64,000 bases of DNA from Marinobacter sp. S6332 (GCF_023016045.1 NZ_JALKAP010000008.1:62001-126000), one strand, 5' to 3'; shown: positions 27,703-37,079, numbered from the stretch's first letter. Numbers and translations are program-made. The notes: generated by a model from the sequence alone, not told the origin.

Positions 27703-28242
27703 TTACTCCTGAGGCGTTTCGTTTTTGAGCTGGGTGATCCTGCCACTGGCAAGTAGAATTAGTGCGTCCAGAAGGGCAATTAACAGCCAAACTAGACCAA
27801 GTGTCATAACGGCCTGTGGAATCCACAGTGGCACCGGCACCATACCGATTGAGAGGTCGCCATAGTTGTGGCTGTCGAGAGCCAGCCGTGCGCTGTGCCA
27901 AGCCGCAAAGCCCGTGATCGAAACAGCAACCAGAGTTACCGCTATATCCATGACGCGATGCAAGGGTTTGGGTAGATACTGAATTATCAAGGTGACGCGG
28001 ATGTGACCGCCTTGCCAGAACGTATACGCAAGACCAAAAAAAGTTGCGCCAAGCAGCATGAACGCAGCAATTTCCGCAAGCCCTGGCACGTTGAGCCCGA
28101 GAGCATCAAAGCCCGCCCACCCCAGCAGTTTATCCAGAACGCGGCCCAGCACCTGAGCCACAATCAATGCCATAATGAGAGTCAGGTGCACTGCGGAAAG
28201 CGCGCCCCCCAGTTTGTAAAAGGCATCAAGTGCTCTGCGCAT
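27703..28242 (-). CDS. dctQ: TRAP transporter small permease (DctQ-like)
   Basis: A 179-residue, four-helix membrane protein that joins DctM in the TRAP membrane complex. Hydrophobic stretches lie at about residues 18-35, 58-75, 95-115 and 140-165, and the FWQGGHIRVTL segment after helix 2 is typical of DctQ proteins. It follows dctP by 94 bp, with a strong intercistronic hairpin, and is separated from dctM by four bases. Confidence 0.9.
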   Translation of the reverse strand: MRRALDAFYKLGGALSAVHLTLIMALIVAQVLGRVLDKLLGWAGFDALGLNVPGLAEIAAFMLLGATFFGLAYTFWQGGHIRVTLIIQYLPKPLHRVMDIAVTLVAVSITGFAAWHSARLALDSHNYGDLSIGMVPVPLWIPQAVMTLGLVWLLIALLDALILLASGRITQLKNETPQE

Positions 28243-28295
28243 GGGCCTGTCCTCTTGTTGTGACCCGTATTGCAGGGAGGGAGTCGTTCAAATGC

Positions 28296-28322
28296 CACAG
28301 CACCCGGCCACAGGGTGCTGTG
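28296..28322 (-). promoter_or_regulatory. Intercistronic hairpin between dctP and dctQ
   Basis: The arms 28296-28305 and 28313-28322 form a perfect 10 bp stem with a 7 nt loop. On the transcribed (minus) strand no T-run follows, so a terminator is unlikely. Hairpins here commonly protect the upstream binding-protein message from 3' decay, giving more DctP than membrane subunits; that role is inferred. Confidence 0.55.
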
Positions 28323-28336
28323 ACGTTGCTTTGCGA

Positions 28337-29359
28337 TTACTGCTTGTTATAAGCGTCAAGCAGAGCCTGACCGCTTTCGCCTGCACGCCCGAGCCATTCC
28401 TCTGTCATGGCTTCGCCAATTTTTTGCAGATGCTTGACCAACTGCGGTGAGGGCTCCGAGACCTCGATGCCGTTATCCCGCATGATTTTTATTTTAGCTT
28501 CGGTTTCCGCTTTACTCGCTTCCCAGCCCCGCTTTTCTGCCACTTCAGCGGCGCTTTCCAGCGCTTTCTGTGCTTCTTCCGACAGGCTGTCGAAAGCTTT
28601 TACGTTCACAACGACCATGTTCTTGGGAAGCCACAGTTGGGCATGGTTGAAGTGTGTCAGGTAGTCCCAGGCTCGGGTATTGGCGCCGGTAGAGGGAGAG
28701 GTAATCATCGCGTCAACACGGCCTGTGCCAAAAGCAGTAGGAATGTCAGGCACTTCAACCTGAGTTGGTAGTGCGCCAAGCAGGTCGGCAAGCTGTTCAC
28801 TAGATTTATTGTAGGCGCGCATTTTAACGCCCTTCAATTCTTCGCCGGTGTTTACTGCAAACTGGGTGTAAATGCCTTGGGGAGGCCAGGGTACTGCAAA
28901 GAGTAGCTTCAGGCGCTGGCCTTCGAGACGCTGAGCGAGCACATCTTTCGATGCCTGCCAGAGTTTCCACGCCTGATCATAATCACTGGCAAGGTAGGGT
29001 ACTGAGTCGACTTCAAACAGCGGGTCTTCGTTTGCTAGACGCGACATAATCAGCTCGCCAATGGGAACCAATCCACGGCGCACAGAATTTTTGATTTCCT
29101 GATGCTTAATCAAAGAGCCGCTGCTGTGGATGGTGATATCTAGCTCGCCGTCGGTAGCTTCCCGCACGTCATCAGCAAACTGGAGGATGTTAACAGTGTG
29201 AAAATTTGAATCACCGTAGGGTGTTGGCATATCCCAGTCTGTGGCCTGAGCGCTGCCGACGCAAAACGTTAGTGCTGCGGCTGTGAGCACACCGCCAAGG
29301 CGCTTTCTATAAGGGGTAGAACCCTGTGTTTGGTGTGAGGATCTGGTGTTTGTTTGCAT
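28337..29359 (-). CDS. dctP: TRAP transporter substrate-binding protein (DctP-like)
   Basis: The periplasmic solute receptor of the TRAP system, 340 residues from ATG 29359, which has AGGAG about 10 bp upstream. A signal peptide is visible (RKRLGGVLTAAALTFCVGSAQA, cleavage near residue 38), followed by the WDMPTPYGDSNFHTVNI opening and the conserved GVKMRAYNKSS segment in which the arginine normally binds the carboxylate of the ligand. It is the first gene of the dctPQM-regulator unit, with a possible promoter at 29443-29471. Confidence 0.92.
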   Translation of the reverse strand: MQTNTRSSHQTQGSTPYRKRLGGVLTAAALTFCVGSAQATDWDMPTPYGDSNFHTVNILQFADDVREATDGELDITIHSSGSLIKHQEIKNSVRRGLVPIGELIMSRLANEDPLFEVDSVPYLASDYDQAWKLWQASKDVLAQRLEGQRLKLLFAVPWPPQGIYTQFAVNTGEELKGVKMRAYNKSSEQLADLLGALPTQVEVPDIPTAFGTGRVDAMITSPSTGANTRAWDYLTHFNHAQLWLPKNMVVVNVKAFDSLSEEAQKALESAAEVAEKRGWEASKAETEAKIKIMRDNGIEVSEPSPQLVKHLQKIGEAMTEEWLGRAGESGQALLDAYNKQ

Positions 29360-29442
29360 AGTGCTTGGCTCCTGGCACTGGCCCACACGGTGGGTGTCAG
29401 TTGTGTCTATTGTTGTATTTTTCTGAGTGCTTTGTCTGATCA

Positions 29443-29471
29443 AAACTAGTTGTACGGCAGGCAGCTGTCAA
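29443..29471 (-). promoter_or_regulatory. Candidate sigma-70 promoter for dctPQM
   Basis: On the minus strand a perfect TTGACA (29466-29471) is followed after 17 bp by TAGTTT (29443-29448), about 85 bp before the dctP start. The -35 box is ideal and the -10 box weak, consistent with an activated or repressed promoter. Confidence 0.45.
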
Positions 29472-29505
29472 ACTTATTGCTAAAAATCATCAAGAAAGTA
29501 TCGTG

Positions 29506-29532
29506 ATTTTATTGGTAAGTTATCAATAAAAT
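29506..29532. promoter_or_regulatory. Inverted repeat upstream of dctP, candidate operator
   Basis: Perfect 9 bp arms ATTTTATTG (29506-29514) and CAATAAAAT (29524-29532) separated by 9 bp lie 35 bp upstream of the possible dctP -35 box. The rest of the 263 bp gap between dctP and the thioredoxin gene shows no gene. An operator for the local winged-helix regulator is a reasonable guess only. Confidence 0.35.
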
Positions 29533-29622
29533 GCTCTTATTGAGTATTGGTTGGCCGTAATGAACAGCCCAGCGCTAGGCTCCAGAGCTGCTCATGGTTG
29601 TTTTATCTCTTTTCGATAGGTG

Positions 29623-30426
29623 TTAGAAGCTTCTTAAGTTGTGTGCCAGAGAGGCCTTCGAGAGCTCTCCGAGGTGGGCATTGACCTGTTGACCGCTGGC
29701 ATCGTAGAACAGTGTCGTCGGTAGCGCCTGGCTGCCGGTTATGCGGCCAAGTCTGGCGCTGGTGTCGGTTAGCACATTCTGCAGCGAGAGGTTGTGCTGG
29801 CTCATAAAGTGGGTGACTGTTTCAGGCTGCTCACCTTGGTTTACATATACAAAGGTGATGTCGGGATTGTCCTGTTGGGCTTTTTCTAATACTGGCATTT
29901 CACGGATGCAGGGTGGGCACCAACTAGCCCATAAGTTGACAACGATTGGCTTGTCTTGGGCTACTTCAGCCAAGGTAACAGGAGTACCGTCCAGTAGTGT
30001 GAAGCTGGCTTCAGGCAGCCCTCGGGAGCTGGTTTCTATCAATGCTGTCAGTAGTGAAATAGAGCCCCAGGTTATCAAGCCCGAGGTTACCGCAAGTGAG
30101 AGTGGCCTGCGTATTGCGGGGTGGCGCCAGAGCTTCCAGACGGTCAGTGCCAATGCGCCAATTAGGCCGGCGATAACGTGAAAGCCACCATCCCGTATGT
30201 CAATAATGTCCCAGAGGTTTTCTTGATAGTGTTCGAAGTATTGGATAACAAACCCTATGCGCGCTGCCACCATGGACGCCAGAAATATGTCAGACAGGGT
30301 TCCGGCAATAGGTATGCTTTGTTTGCGTCCACTAATAGCGCCAACAATCAGCGCGATGGCGAAGGCGCTGATCAGCAAAAGGTGAGCCAGAGACAGGCTC
30401 AGAGGGCCCAAGTTAACCGATAACAT
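29623..30426 (-). CDS. Membrane-anchored TlpA-like thioredoxin with N-terminal Lgt-like region
   Basis: A 267-residue protein in two parts. Residues 1-130 are hydrophobic with about four membrane helices and a segment (AARIGFVIQYFEHY, then DGGFHVIAGLIG) that resembles a shortened prolipoprotein diacylglyceryl transferase. Residues 135-267 are a thioredoxin-like domain with the active site WASWCPPCIREMP and the cis-proline loop SQALPTTLFYD, as in TlpA/ResA-type disulfide reductases. It therefore probably acts on periplasmic disulfides. The Lgt-like part is too short for a working transferase and may only anchor or deliver electrons. It is transcribed toward dctP but 263 bp away. Confidence 0.8.
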   Translation of the reverse strand: MLSVNLGPLSLSLAHLLLISAFAIALIVGAISGRKQSIPIAGTLSDIFLASMVAARIGFVIQYFEHYQENLWDIIDIRDGGFHVIAGLIGALALTVWKLWRHPAIRRPLSLAVTSGLITWGSISLLTALIETSSRGLPEASFTLLDGTPVTLAEVAQDKPIVVNLWASWCPPCIREMPVLEKAQQDNPDITFVYVNQGEQPETVTHFMSQHNLSLQNVLTDTSARLGRITGSQALPTTLFYDASGQQVNAHLGELSKASLAHNLRSF

Positions 30427-30543
30427 CTTCGCTCCTTGTTTATGATTGGCAGGTCTACGACCCCAGAGGCTCCCATGAGTTCCTTTTTCGGGCTATTGTT
30501 GGTCGTGACATTTGGTTTCCAAAAAAACTAATTGGGTGCAGAT

Positions 30544-31275
30544 ATGCTATTGAATTGTGATATCGGCGAAAGTTACGGCGCCTGGACCATGGGGCTGGAC
30601 GATCAGGTAATGCCATTCATAGATCAGGCAAACATCGCCTGTGGGTTTCACGCCAGTGATCCTCTTGTTATGCACAACACGGTACGGTTGGCACTTCAGC
30701 ACAAGGTGATTATGGGGGCACACCCGGCCTACCCGGATCTTCAGGGTTTTGGTCGACGCCCCATGGTGTGCAGCCCCGAAGAAATTCACGCCATGGTGCT
30801 TTATCAGGTGGGTGCTCTGGGCCAGATTGCAGCAGCGCAGGGTGGGAGTCTCAGCTACGTTAAGCCCCACGGCGCGCTGTATAACGATATGATGCGGGAC
30901 GAAAAAGTGCTGCGTGCTATTCTCGGCGCACTGAGTCAGTCCATTGGCGGGCTTGCGCTTATGGCGATGACGACCGCAAATAATGAGCCGTTAAAGGATC
31001 TGTGTGCCGAGTACGGCGTGAAGTTGCTATTAGAAGCCTTTGCAGACCGCGCCTACGATGAAAACGGCTACATAGTGTCGCGCAATATGGCGGGAGCTGT
31101 TCATCAGGACTCGGATATTATTCTGAATCAAGCTGTAGCCATTGCCCGTGGGCGTGCGATCCAGACGATCGACGGTAAGTCGCTTTCTCTTGAGGCAGAC
31201 ACTCTGTGTGTCCACGGTGATAACCCAGAGTCCATTGCTGCAGTGAAAGCTATCCGTCAAGCGCTGGCGGCCTGA
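30544..31275 (+). CDS. pxpA: 5-oxoprolinase subunit A (LamB/YcsF family)
   Basis: PxpA with PxpB and PxpC forms the ATP-dependent bacterial 5-oxoprolinase that opens pyroglutamate to glutamate. The 243-residue protein begins LLNCDIGESYGAW and contains ANIACGFHASDP, GAHPAYPDLQGFGRR and YVKPHGALYN, all family hallmarks. I chose ATG 30544; an in-frame TTG lies 12 bp upstream. Neither pxpB nor pxpC is next to it, which is unusual since the three genes normally cluster; they may lie elsewhere. Confidence 0.93.
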   Translation: MLLNCDIGESYGAWTMGLDDQVMPFIDQANIACGFHASDPLVMHNTVRLALQHKVIMGAHPAYPDLQGFGRRPMVCSPEEIHAMVLYQVGALGQIAAAQGGSLSYVKPHGALYNDMMRDEKVLRAILGALSQSIGGLALMAMTTANNEPLKDLCAEYGVKLLLEAFADRAYDENGYIVSRNMAGAVHQDSDIILNQAVAIARGRAIQTIDGKSLSLEADTLCVHGDNPESIAAVKAIRQALAA

Positions 31276-31308
31276 CGGCTAGCTTAGGTTGCGCTTTCGC
31301 ACGACCGT

Positions 31309-31845
31309 TTACCACATCAGGTCGTCAGGAATCTCATAACCCGCGTATGGATCATCGTCACCCACATCGTCCTTCTTGCGGTCGTGAAGCACTACAACCG
31401 CTTGCGCGTCGCGCTCGATAATTTTGCGTGCCACTCCCTCGGCGACAATCTCATACTGGCCATTCACAAACACAATAGCTAAGCGGCCTCGTGAGAGTTG
31501 ATCGGCCATAGTATCGTCCACATACAGTTTTTTGATCTTTTTGTCGTGAACGAATTGGTAAGACGTTTCGCCTCGGCTACGATCCAACCGGTTCGTATCC
31601 ACGAGTTGGCGAATCTGGGCTTGAATGGCCTTTTTTTCAGCCTCCTCCTGGCGTTTAAGGTTCAGCTGGCGGTCTCGCTCGGCTTTTTCCTCGCGGGCCT
31701 GACGAGCACGGACTTCGGTCTCGTTTATCTGCACTGCGCCTTTCGGCTGCTGCTTGCGCTGCTTGTGTTTTTCATTGCGAATCGCTTTGGCCTTTTTCTG
31801 ATCGGCCAAGCCCGCCTTCAATAGCTGATCCTGCAGGGACGCCAT
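31309..31845 (-). CDS. DUF2058 domain-containing protein (YaiL family)
   Basis: A 178-residue highly charged protein. The start ASLQDQLLKAGLADQKKAKAIRNEKHKQ is the diagnostic DUF2058/YaiL N-terminus, followed by a long Lys/Glu/Gln coiled coil (residues 20-85) and a compact C-terminal domain (DRSRGETSYQFVHDKKIKKLYV onward). The family has no proven function; the basic helix suggests nucleic acid binding. It is transcribed alone, divergent from dbpA and converging on pxpA. Confidence 0.88.
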   Translation of the reverse strand: MASLQDQLLKAGLADQKKAKAIRNEKHKQRKQQPKGAVQINETEVRARQAREEKAERDRQLNLKRQEEAEKKAIQAQIRQLVDTNRLDRSRGETSYQFVHDKKIKKLYVDDTMADQLSRGRLAIVFVNGQYEIVAEGVARKIIERDAQAVVVLHDRKKDDVGDDDPYAGYEIPDDLMW

Positions 31846-31952
31846 GGGATAACTCCATTAATTGGTCATGATTTCTGATACTCTATCGCGCTAGTATACG
31901 CCCTCGAGCTTACCTTCTTAACCAGCAACCGCTGATTCCGGGATTTTCTTGT

Positions 31953-33326
31953 ATGCCATCCTTTAAAGATCTTGATCTGTCTGCAGCCATGCAGGCCAAT
32001 CTTGCCCAGTTAGGCTTTTCACAGCCTACAGATATTCAGGCCAGGGCTTTGCCACATTGCTTGGCGGGTCGTGATGTGATCGCAATGGCGCAAACCGGCA
32101 GTGGTAAGACGGCTGCGTTTGGTATCGGGTTAATTGAAAGCCTCAAGCCGAAGCTGTTTGCGGTTCAGGGGCTGGTTCTATGCCCCACCCGTGAGCTGGC
32201 GGACCAAGTTGCGAAAGCATTGCGGGAAATGGCAAGAGCGCAGGAAAACGTAAAGATACTCACCCTATGTGGCGGCGTGTCTATTGGTCCGCAAATTGGC
32301 TCGCTGGCCCATGGCGCTCATATCGTTGTAGGTACGCCAGGACGAATTGCGGATCATCTGCGCAAAGGAACTCTGGATTTAAAGCGCCTCTCTACTTTGG
32401 TGCTGGATGAGGCAGACAGAATGCTCGATATGGGTTTTCAGCCTGCTATGGAAGAAATGCTGAGTTACATGCCTAAAAAGCGTCAGACGCTAATGTTTTC
32501 TGCTACCTGGCCAGAGTCTATTCGAAAGCTAAGCGCGGGTTTTCAGCGGGATCCTGTTGATGTGAGGGCAGAGGCTCAAAGCATGAATAGCGATATCCGC
32601 GAACTGTTTTATGAAATTCCTGCACCTGAGCGTACACATGCCATTGTGAGTTTGCTGTCCGAATATCAACCTGCATCCTGCTTGGTGTTCTGCGCCATGA
32701 AGCAACAGTGTGATGAGTTGGCCGCAGAGTTAGGTGCTCAAGGTTTTTCGGCGCTGGCATTGCACGGTGACCTTGAACAACGTGAGCGGGACAGCGTGCT
32801 GGTGCGCTTTGCCAATCAGAGCTGTCAGGTTTTGGTGGCAACAGACGTTGCAGCCCGCGGATTGGATATCAAAGCGTTGCCGCTGGTTATCAATGCCGAA
32901 CCCGCGCGGGATCCGGAAGTGCATACCCACAGGATAGGGCGCACCGGGCGTGCGGGAGAGGCTGGTTTGGCTGTTACCCTATGTAGCCCGGCCCAGGGGC
33001 ACAAAATCAATCGTCTTGAGAGTGAACGCGGCACCTCGGTCGTCTGGGGGGATGCGGAAATTCTACTTTCAATGCCTGCAGAGCCTGTTCCTCCGGCCAT
33101 GAGAACTCTTTGCATTGCTGCCGGGCGCAAGGACAAGCTCCGGAGAGGGGATGTGTTGGGCGCCCTCACCGGCGAAGCGGGGCTGGATGGCCAATCCGTC
33201 GGCAAGATTGATTTGTTTGACTTTCAGTGCTTTGTCGCTGTAGAGGCTAAACAGGCCAAACGCGCCCTAAAGCGCCTTGAGGATGGAAAAATAAAAGGTC
33301 GCAAACTAAGAGTCAGACTAGTCTGA
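31953..33326 (+). CDS. dbpA: ATP-dependent RNA helicase DbpA
   Basis: A DEAD-box helicase specific for 23S rRNA hairpin 92 during large-subunit assembly. In 457 residues it shows the Q-motif region, Walker A AQTGSGKT, motif Ib TPGR, DEAD (LVLDEADRMLDMGF), SAT, and motif VI HRIGRTGRAG. The C-terminal 75 residues form the DbpA RNA-recognition-like domain (KIDLFDFQCFVAVEAKQAKRAL), which distinguishes it from RhlB/RhlE. It appears monocistronic. Confidence 0.95.
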   Translation: MPSFKDLDLSAAMQANLAQLGFSQPTDIQARALPHCLAGRDVIAMAQTGSGKTAAFGIGLIESLKPKLFAVQGLVLCPTRELADQVAKALREMARAQENVKILTLCGGVSIGPQIGSLAHGAHIVVGTPGRIADHLRKGTLDLKRLSTLVLDEADRMLDMGFQPAMEEMLSYMPKKRQTLMFSATWPESIRKLSAGFQRDPVDVRAEAQSMNSDIRELFYEIPAPERTHAIVSLLSEYQPASCLVFCAMKQQCDELAAELGAQGFSALALHGDLEQRERDSVLVRFANQSCQVLVATDVAARGLDIKALPLVINAEPARDPEVHTHRIGRTGRAGEAGLAVTLCSPAQGHKINRLESERGTSVVWGDAEILLSMPAEPVPPAMRTLCIAAGRKDKLRRGDVLGALTGEAGLDGQSVGKIDLFDFQCFVAVEAKQAKRALKRLEDGKIKGRKLRVRLV

Positions 33327-33365
33327 GAACTGTTGTCACAGGGTTTCTCGGCAAGTTAGAGCCGT

Positions 33366-33489
33366 CGAGCAACGCTCGGAAACTCCGTATAGTCATTTGC
33401 ATTTTGGTTGCTCACAGCCTGCGAAACCGGTAAATTACGCAGGATTTTGCCTCCCGGTTTGCTCTGACGCGGCTAAGACATAGGTCTTA
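33366..33489 (+). promoter_or_regulatory. Structured 5' region upstream of oadGAB
   Basis: The 218 bp gap between dbpA and oadG has no gene but several complementary segments: CGAGC/GCTCG (33366-33378), CCTGCG/CGCAGG (33418-33443), AAACCGG in its loop (33424-33430) complementary to CCGGTTT downstream (33454-33460), and TAAGAC/GTCTTA (33474-33489). The third pairing would be alternative to or knotted with the second. The first hairpin may end dbpA. Regulatory role is inferred. Confidence 0.35.
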
Positions 33490-33544
33490 TGCGGCTCCGT
33501 TGCTCCGGGGAAAATCCATAAACCAATACAGGTAGCTGTTCAAT

Positions 33545-33796
33545 ATGGATGACCTGATGTCACAAGCCGTCGATCTGATGGTTGCGGGTATGGGCTTTGT
33601 GTTCGTGTTCCTGATTATTCTGGTGTTCGCGACCCTGCTTATGTCCAAACTGCTTACCCGGTTTGCTCCACCAGAGCCGGTGACCCCGGCCAGAACTCCT
33701 CGTGCCAAGCCTAAGGCGCCTGCATCAGTAGACCCTGATACAGCCGAGGCTATTAAAAAGGCGATTGCACAATTCCGGTCACGCCACAAGAAGTGA
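33545..33796 (+). CDS. oadG: Oxaloacetate decarboxylase gamma subunit
   Basis: OadG is the small membrane subunit that assembles the Na+-translocating oxaloacetate decarboxylase and binds zinc. The 83-residue protein has one membrane helix (MGFVFVFLIILVFATLLMSKLL) followed by a Pro/Ala-rich linker and a basic C-terminus that should contact OadA. It is directly upstream of oadA (45 bp) and oadB, the usual GAB order. Confidence 0.9.
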   Translation: MDDLMSQAVDLMVAGMGFVFVFLIILVFATLLMSKLLTRFAPPEPVTPARTPRAKPKAPASVDPDTAEAIKKAIAQFRSRHKK

Positions 33797-33841
33797 TCTG
33801 GCACCCGATTAGATACAACCTTTAAACAGAAGGCTGACACG

Positions 33842-35629
33842 ATGACTGACACAAAGAAACCGCTGGGGATTACGGACGTTATCCTGCGTGACGCCCACCA
33901 GTCCCTGCTTGCCACCCGTATGCGGCTTGACGATATGCTGCCCATTGCCGAGAAACTCGACAAAGTCGGTTTCTGGTCTTTGGAATCTTGGGGCGGCGCT
34001 ACCTTCGACTCCTGCATTCGTTATTTGGGTGAAGATCCTTGGGAGCGTATCCGCGAACTGAAAAAAGTAATGCCTAACACGCCCCAACAAATGTTGCTGC
34101 GTGGCCAGAACCTTTTGGGTTACCGGCATTATGCAGATGATGTGGTAGACCGTTTCTGTGAGCGTGCAGCCGAAAACGGCGTGGATGTGTTCCGTATTTT
34201 CGATGCGATGAACGATCCCCGTAACATGGATCGCGCCATCAAGGCCGTTCGCAAAACCGGCAAACACGCTCAAGGCACTATTGCCTACACCACAAGCCCG
34301 GTACACACTATCGAGATGTGGGTTGAGTTGGCAAAAGAAGTTGCGGACATGGGTGCAGACTCCATCGCGATCAAGGATATGGCGGGTATTCTAAAGCCGT
34401 ACGTGGCGTTTGATCTAGTTAGTCGCCTGAAGAAAGAACTCGATATCCCGATTCACATGCAGTGCCACGCGACCACCGGCATGTCTACCGCTACAGCCAT
34501 CAAGGCCGCGGAAGCCGGTATTGATAACGTGGATACAGCCATTTCTTCTATGAGCATGACCTACGGTCATTCGCCCACTGAGGCGGTTGTAGCCATTCTT
34601 GAAGGCACCGAGCGTGACACCGGGCTGGATTTGGTACTGTTGGAAGAAATTGCCAGCTACTTCCGCGAAGTGCGCAAGAAGTATGCGAAGTTTGAAGGCA
34701 GCCTTCGTGGCACTGACTCCCGCATCCTGATTGCTCAGGTGCCGGGTGGCATGCTTACTAACATGGAAAACCAGCTCAAGGAACAGAACGCTGCGGACAA
34801 GTTCGACCAAGTATTGGCTGAGATTCCTAAGGTGCGTGAGGATCTGGGTTTCATCCCGCTGGTAACGCCGACTTCCCAAATTGTTGGTACCCAAGCGGTC
34901 CTGAATGTTCTAACCGGCGAGCGCTACAAATCCATTTCGAAAGAAACCTCTGCCATCCTGAAAGGTGAGTATGGTGCTGCTCCGGCGCCGATGAACAAGG
35001 AACTGCAAGAGCGTGTTCTGGATGGCAAAGAAGCTATCACCTGTCGTCCGGCGGACAACATTGAGTCGGAAATGGACAAGTTGACCGACGAGCTGAAGAA
35101 GCTGGCCGACGAAAAGGGAATCAAGCTGGCAGATAACGTTGTTGATGACGTTCTGACCTATGCACTGTTCCCGCAGATCGGCCTGAAGTACCTTGAAAAC
35201 CGCAACAACCCAGATGCCTTTGAGCCGGTTCCTTCCGCAGAAGATGCGGCGCCTGCCAAGAAGGCTGGCGGCCCAGAAACCTACACTGTTGATGTCAACG
35301 GCAAAAAGTTCGTGGTTGCTGTGTCTGAAGGCGGTGAAATCACCCAGATTCAAGGCGAGGGCGGTGCTGCATCCGCTCCAGCGGCAGCTTCTGCGCCTGC
35401 TCCGGCGGCTGGTGAAGGTGAGCCTGTTATCGCACCTCTGGGCGGCAATATCTTCAAGGTACTGGTTTCACCGGGTGATGCCGTTGAAGAAGGCGATGTG
35501 CTGATTATTCTCGAGGCCATGAAAATGGAAACTGAGATTCGTGCACCGAAAGCCGGCACTGTCGGCGAAGTCTTCATCAAGGTCGGTGATGCCGTCTCCC
35601 CTGATGATGAAATGCTGACAATCGCATAA
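33842..35629 (+). CDS. oadA: Oxaloacetate decarboxylase alpha subunit
   Basis: The soluble carboxyltransferase and biotin carrier of the sodium pump: it moves CO2 from oxaloacetate to biotin, giving pyruvate. Of 595 residues, the N-terminal TIM barrel has [13 protein letters not shown] and the metal-binding [10 protein letters not shown] segment. A Pro/Ala-rich linker (about 510-530) leads to a biotinyl domain with the EAMKMETEI motif, whose lysine is biotinylated. Oxaloacetate rather than methylmalonyl or acetyl-CoA chemistry is supported by the adjacent oadG and oadB. Confidence 0.96.
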   Translation: MTDTKKPLGITDVILRDAHQSLLATRMRLDDMLPIAEKLDKVGFWSLESWGGATFDSCIRYLGEDPWERIRELKKVMPNTPQQMLLRGQNLLGYRHYADDVVDRFCERAAENGVDVFRIFDAMNDPRNMDRAIKAVRKTGKHAQGTIAYTTSPVHTIEMWVELAKEVADMGADSIAIKDMAGILKPYVAFDLVSRLKKELDIPIHMQCHATTGMSTATAIKAAEAGIDNVDTAISSMSMTYGHSPTEAVVAILEGTERDTGLDLVLLEEIASYFREVRKKYAKFEGSLRGTDSRILIAQVPGGMLTNMENQLKEQNAADKFDQVLAEIPKVREDLGFIPLVTPTSQIVGTQAVLNVLTGERYKSISKETSAILKGEYGAAPAPMNKELQERVLDGKEAITCRPADNIESEMDKLTDELKKLADEKGIKLADNVVDDVLTYALFPQIGLKYLENRNNPDAFEPVPSAEDAAPAKKAGGPETYTVDVNGKKFVVAVSEGGEITQIQGEGGAASAPAAASAPAPAAGEGEPVIAPLGGNIFKVLVSPGDAVEEGDVLIILEAMKMETEIRAPKAGTVGEVFIKVGDAVSPDDEMLTIA

Positions 35630-35643
35630 AGGGCCAGCATTCC

Positions 35644-36978
35644 ATGGATAAGTTAATGACGTTATGGACAGGTAGTGGCCTGTTCAATATAGAACTCGGT
35701 CAGGTGATTATGATCGCCGTTGGCCTGCTTCTTCTGTTCCTTGCAATTCGCAAAGGGTTTGAGCCATTGCTGCTGGTGCCTATCGGGTTTGGTGGCATTC
35801 TGGCGAATATTCCGGAGGCAGGGCTTGCTCTGACTGCGGCGGAAAATGCTATCCATCTTGCCATGAGTGGCGGGAAAGGGGAGTTGCTGGCTACGCTGGC
35901 TGCGCCTCTGGATGTGGCTTATCAGGCTGGGCAAGCAATTACGCCCGAGCTGAAAGAAGCCTTCAAGCTGGCCGTGAAAGAAGCTAGCTATTCCGAAATG
36001 GCGGCAGCGAATACGGTCGCTCAGGATGCCGGTTATGGTAATGGCATGCTGTATAACTTCTATTCAGTAGTTATCGGCAGCACCATCGGGCCTCTGGTGA
36101 TTTTCATGGGTGTTGGTGCAATGACGGATTTCGGTCCGTTGCTGGCTAACCCGAAAACCATGCTGCTGGGTGCAGCGGCCCAGTTCGGTATTTTTGGTAC
36201 GGTTTTGGGTGCTGCACTGCTGGACTGGCTAGGTATTCTTGATTTTACCATTCTGGAAGCCGCTGCTATCGGTATCATTGGTGGTGCTGATGGTCCAACA
36301 TCCATCTACGTTTCCAGTGTTCTGGCTCCGCATCTGTTGGGTGCAATTGCTGTCTCCGCGTATGCGTACATGGCGATGGTTCCTATGATTCAGCCGCCGA
36401 TCATGAAGGCGCTGACTACTGAGAAAGAGCGGGCTATCAAGATGTCCCAGCTGCGCCCTGTCAGCAAGCGTGAAAAGATTGTTTTCCCGCTGGTTGTTTT
36501 GATCGCTGTGGTTCTGTTCTTGCCAGATGCTGCGCCTCTGCTGGGTATGTTCTGCTTTGGTAATCTGATGCGTGAGTGTGGTGTGGTGGAGCGCTTGAGT
36601 GACACTGCACAGAATGCCCTGATCAACATTACTACTATTTTCCTTGGTTTGTCTGTTGGCTCCAAGCTGATGGCAGACAAGTTTCTGGACGCTCAAACTC
36701 TGGGTATTCTGGGGCTGGGTATCGTAGCGTTTGGTGTTGGTACTGCTTGCGGTGTTCTGATGGCCAAGCTGATGAATAAGGTCAGTAAGGATCCGATCAA
36801 CCCGTTGATTGGTTCTGCTGGTGTATCTGCGGTGCCGATGGCAGCGCGGGTTTCCAACAAGGTTGGTCTTGAGGCGAATCCGCAGAACTTCCTGCTGATG
36901 CATGCTATGGGGCCGAACGTTGCTGGTGTTATTGGTTCGGCTGTTGCTGCGGGTGTGATGATCAAATTGCTTAGCTGA
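35644..36978 (+). CDS. oadB: Oxaloacetate decarboxylase beta subunit (Na+-translocating)
   Basis: OadB decarboxylates carboxybiotin and couples this to export of Na+. The 444-residue polytopic protein has about nine to eleven membrane helices, the conserved [10 protein letters not shown] motif whose aspartate binds sodium, [21 protein letters not shown], and the late motif [10 protein letters not shown]. It follows oadA by 14 bp, with an intrinsic terminator downstream. It allows energy conservation from oxaloacetate, consistent with a marine, sodium-rich habitat. Confidence 0.96.
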   Translation: MDKLMTLWTGSGLFNIELGQVIMIAVGLLLLFLAIRKGFEPLLLVPIGFGGILANIPEAGLALTAAENAIHLAMSGGKGELLATLAAPLDVAYQAGQAITPELKEAFKLAVKEASYSEMAAANTVAQDAGYGNGMLYNFYSVVIGSTIGPLVIFMGVGAMTDFGPLLANPKTMLLGAAAQFGIFGTVLGAALLDWLGILDFTILEAAAIGIIGGADGPTSIYVSSVLAPHLLGAIAVSAYAYMAMVPMIQPPIMKALTTEKERAIKMSQLRPVSKREKIVFPLVVLIAVVLFLPDAAPLLGMFCFGNLMRECGVVERLSDTAQNALINITTIFLGLSVGSKLMADKFLDAQTLGILGLGIVAFGVGTACGVLMAKLMNKVSKDPINPLIGSAGVSAVPMAARVSNKVGLEANPQNFLLMHAMGPNVAGVIGSAVAAGVMIKLLS

Positions 36979-37004
36979 TTGTTGCTCTTGCAGTGCTTTA
37001 CGGA

Positions 37005-37031
37005 AGACCCCGCCTTTGTGCGGGGTTTTCT
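37005..37031 (+). terminator. Intrinsic terminator of oadGAB
   Basis: A GACCCCGC stem pairs with GCGGGGTT across a TTTGT loop about 27 bp past the oadB stop, followed by a short T-rich run. It fits a Rho-independent terminator for the rightward oadGAB transcript. Confidence 0.8.
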
Positions 37032-37079
37032 GCTTTCTGGGCCTGTTAACTTGGGTGTCTGAGCCGGAGAGGCGCCTTC

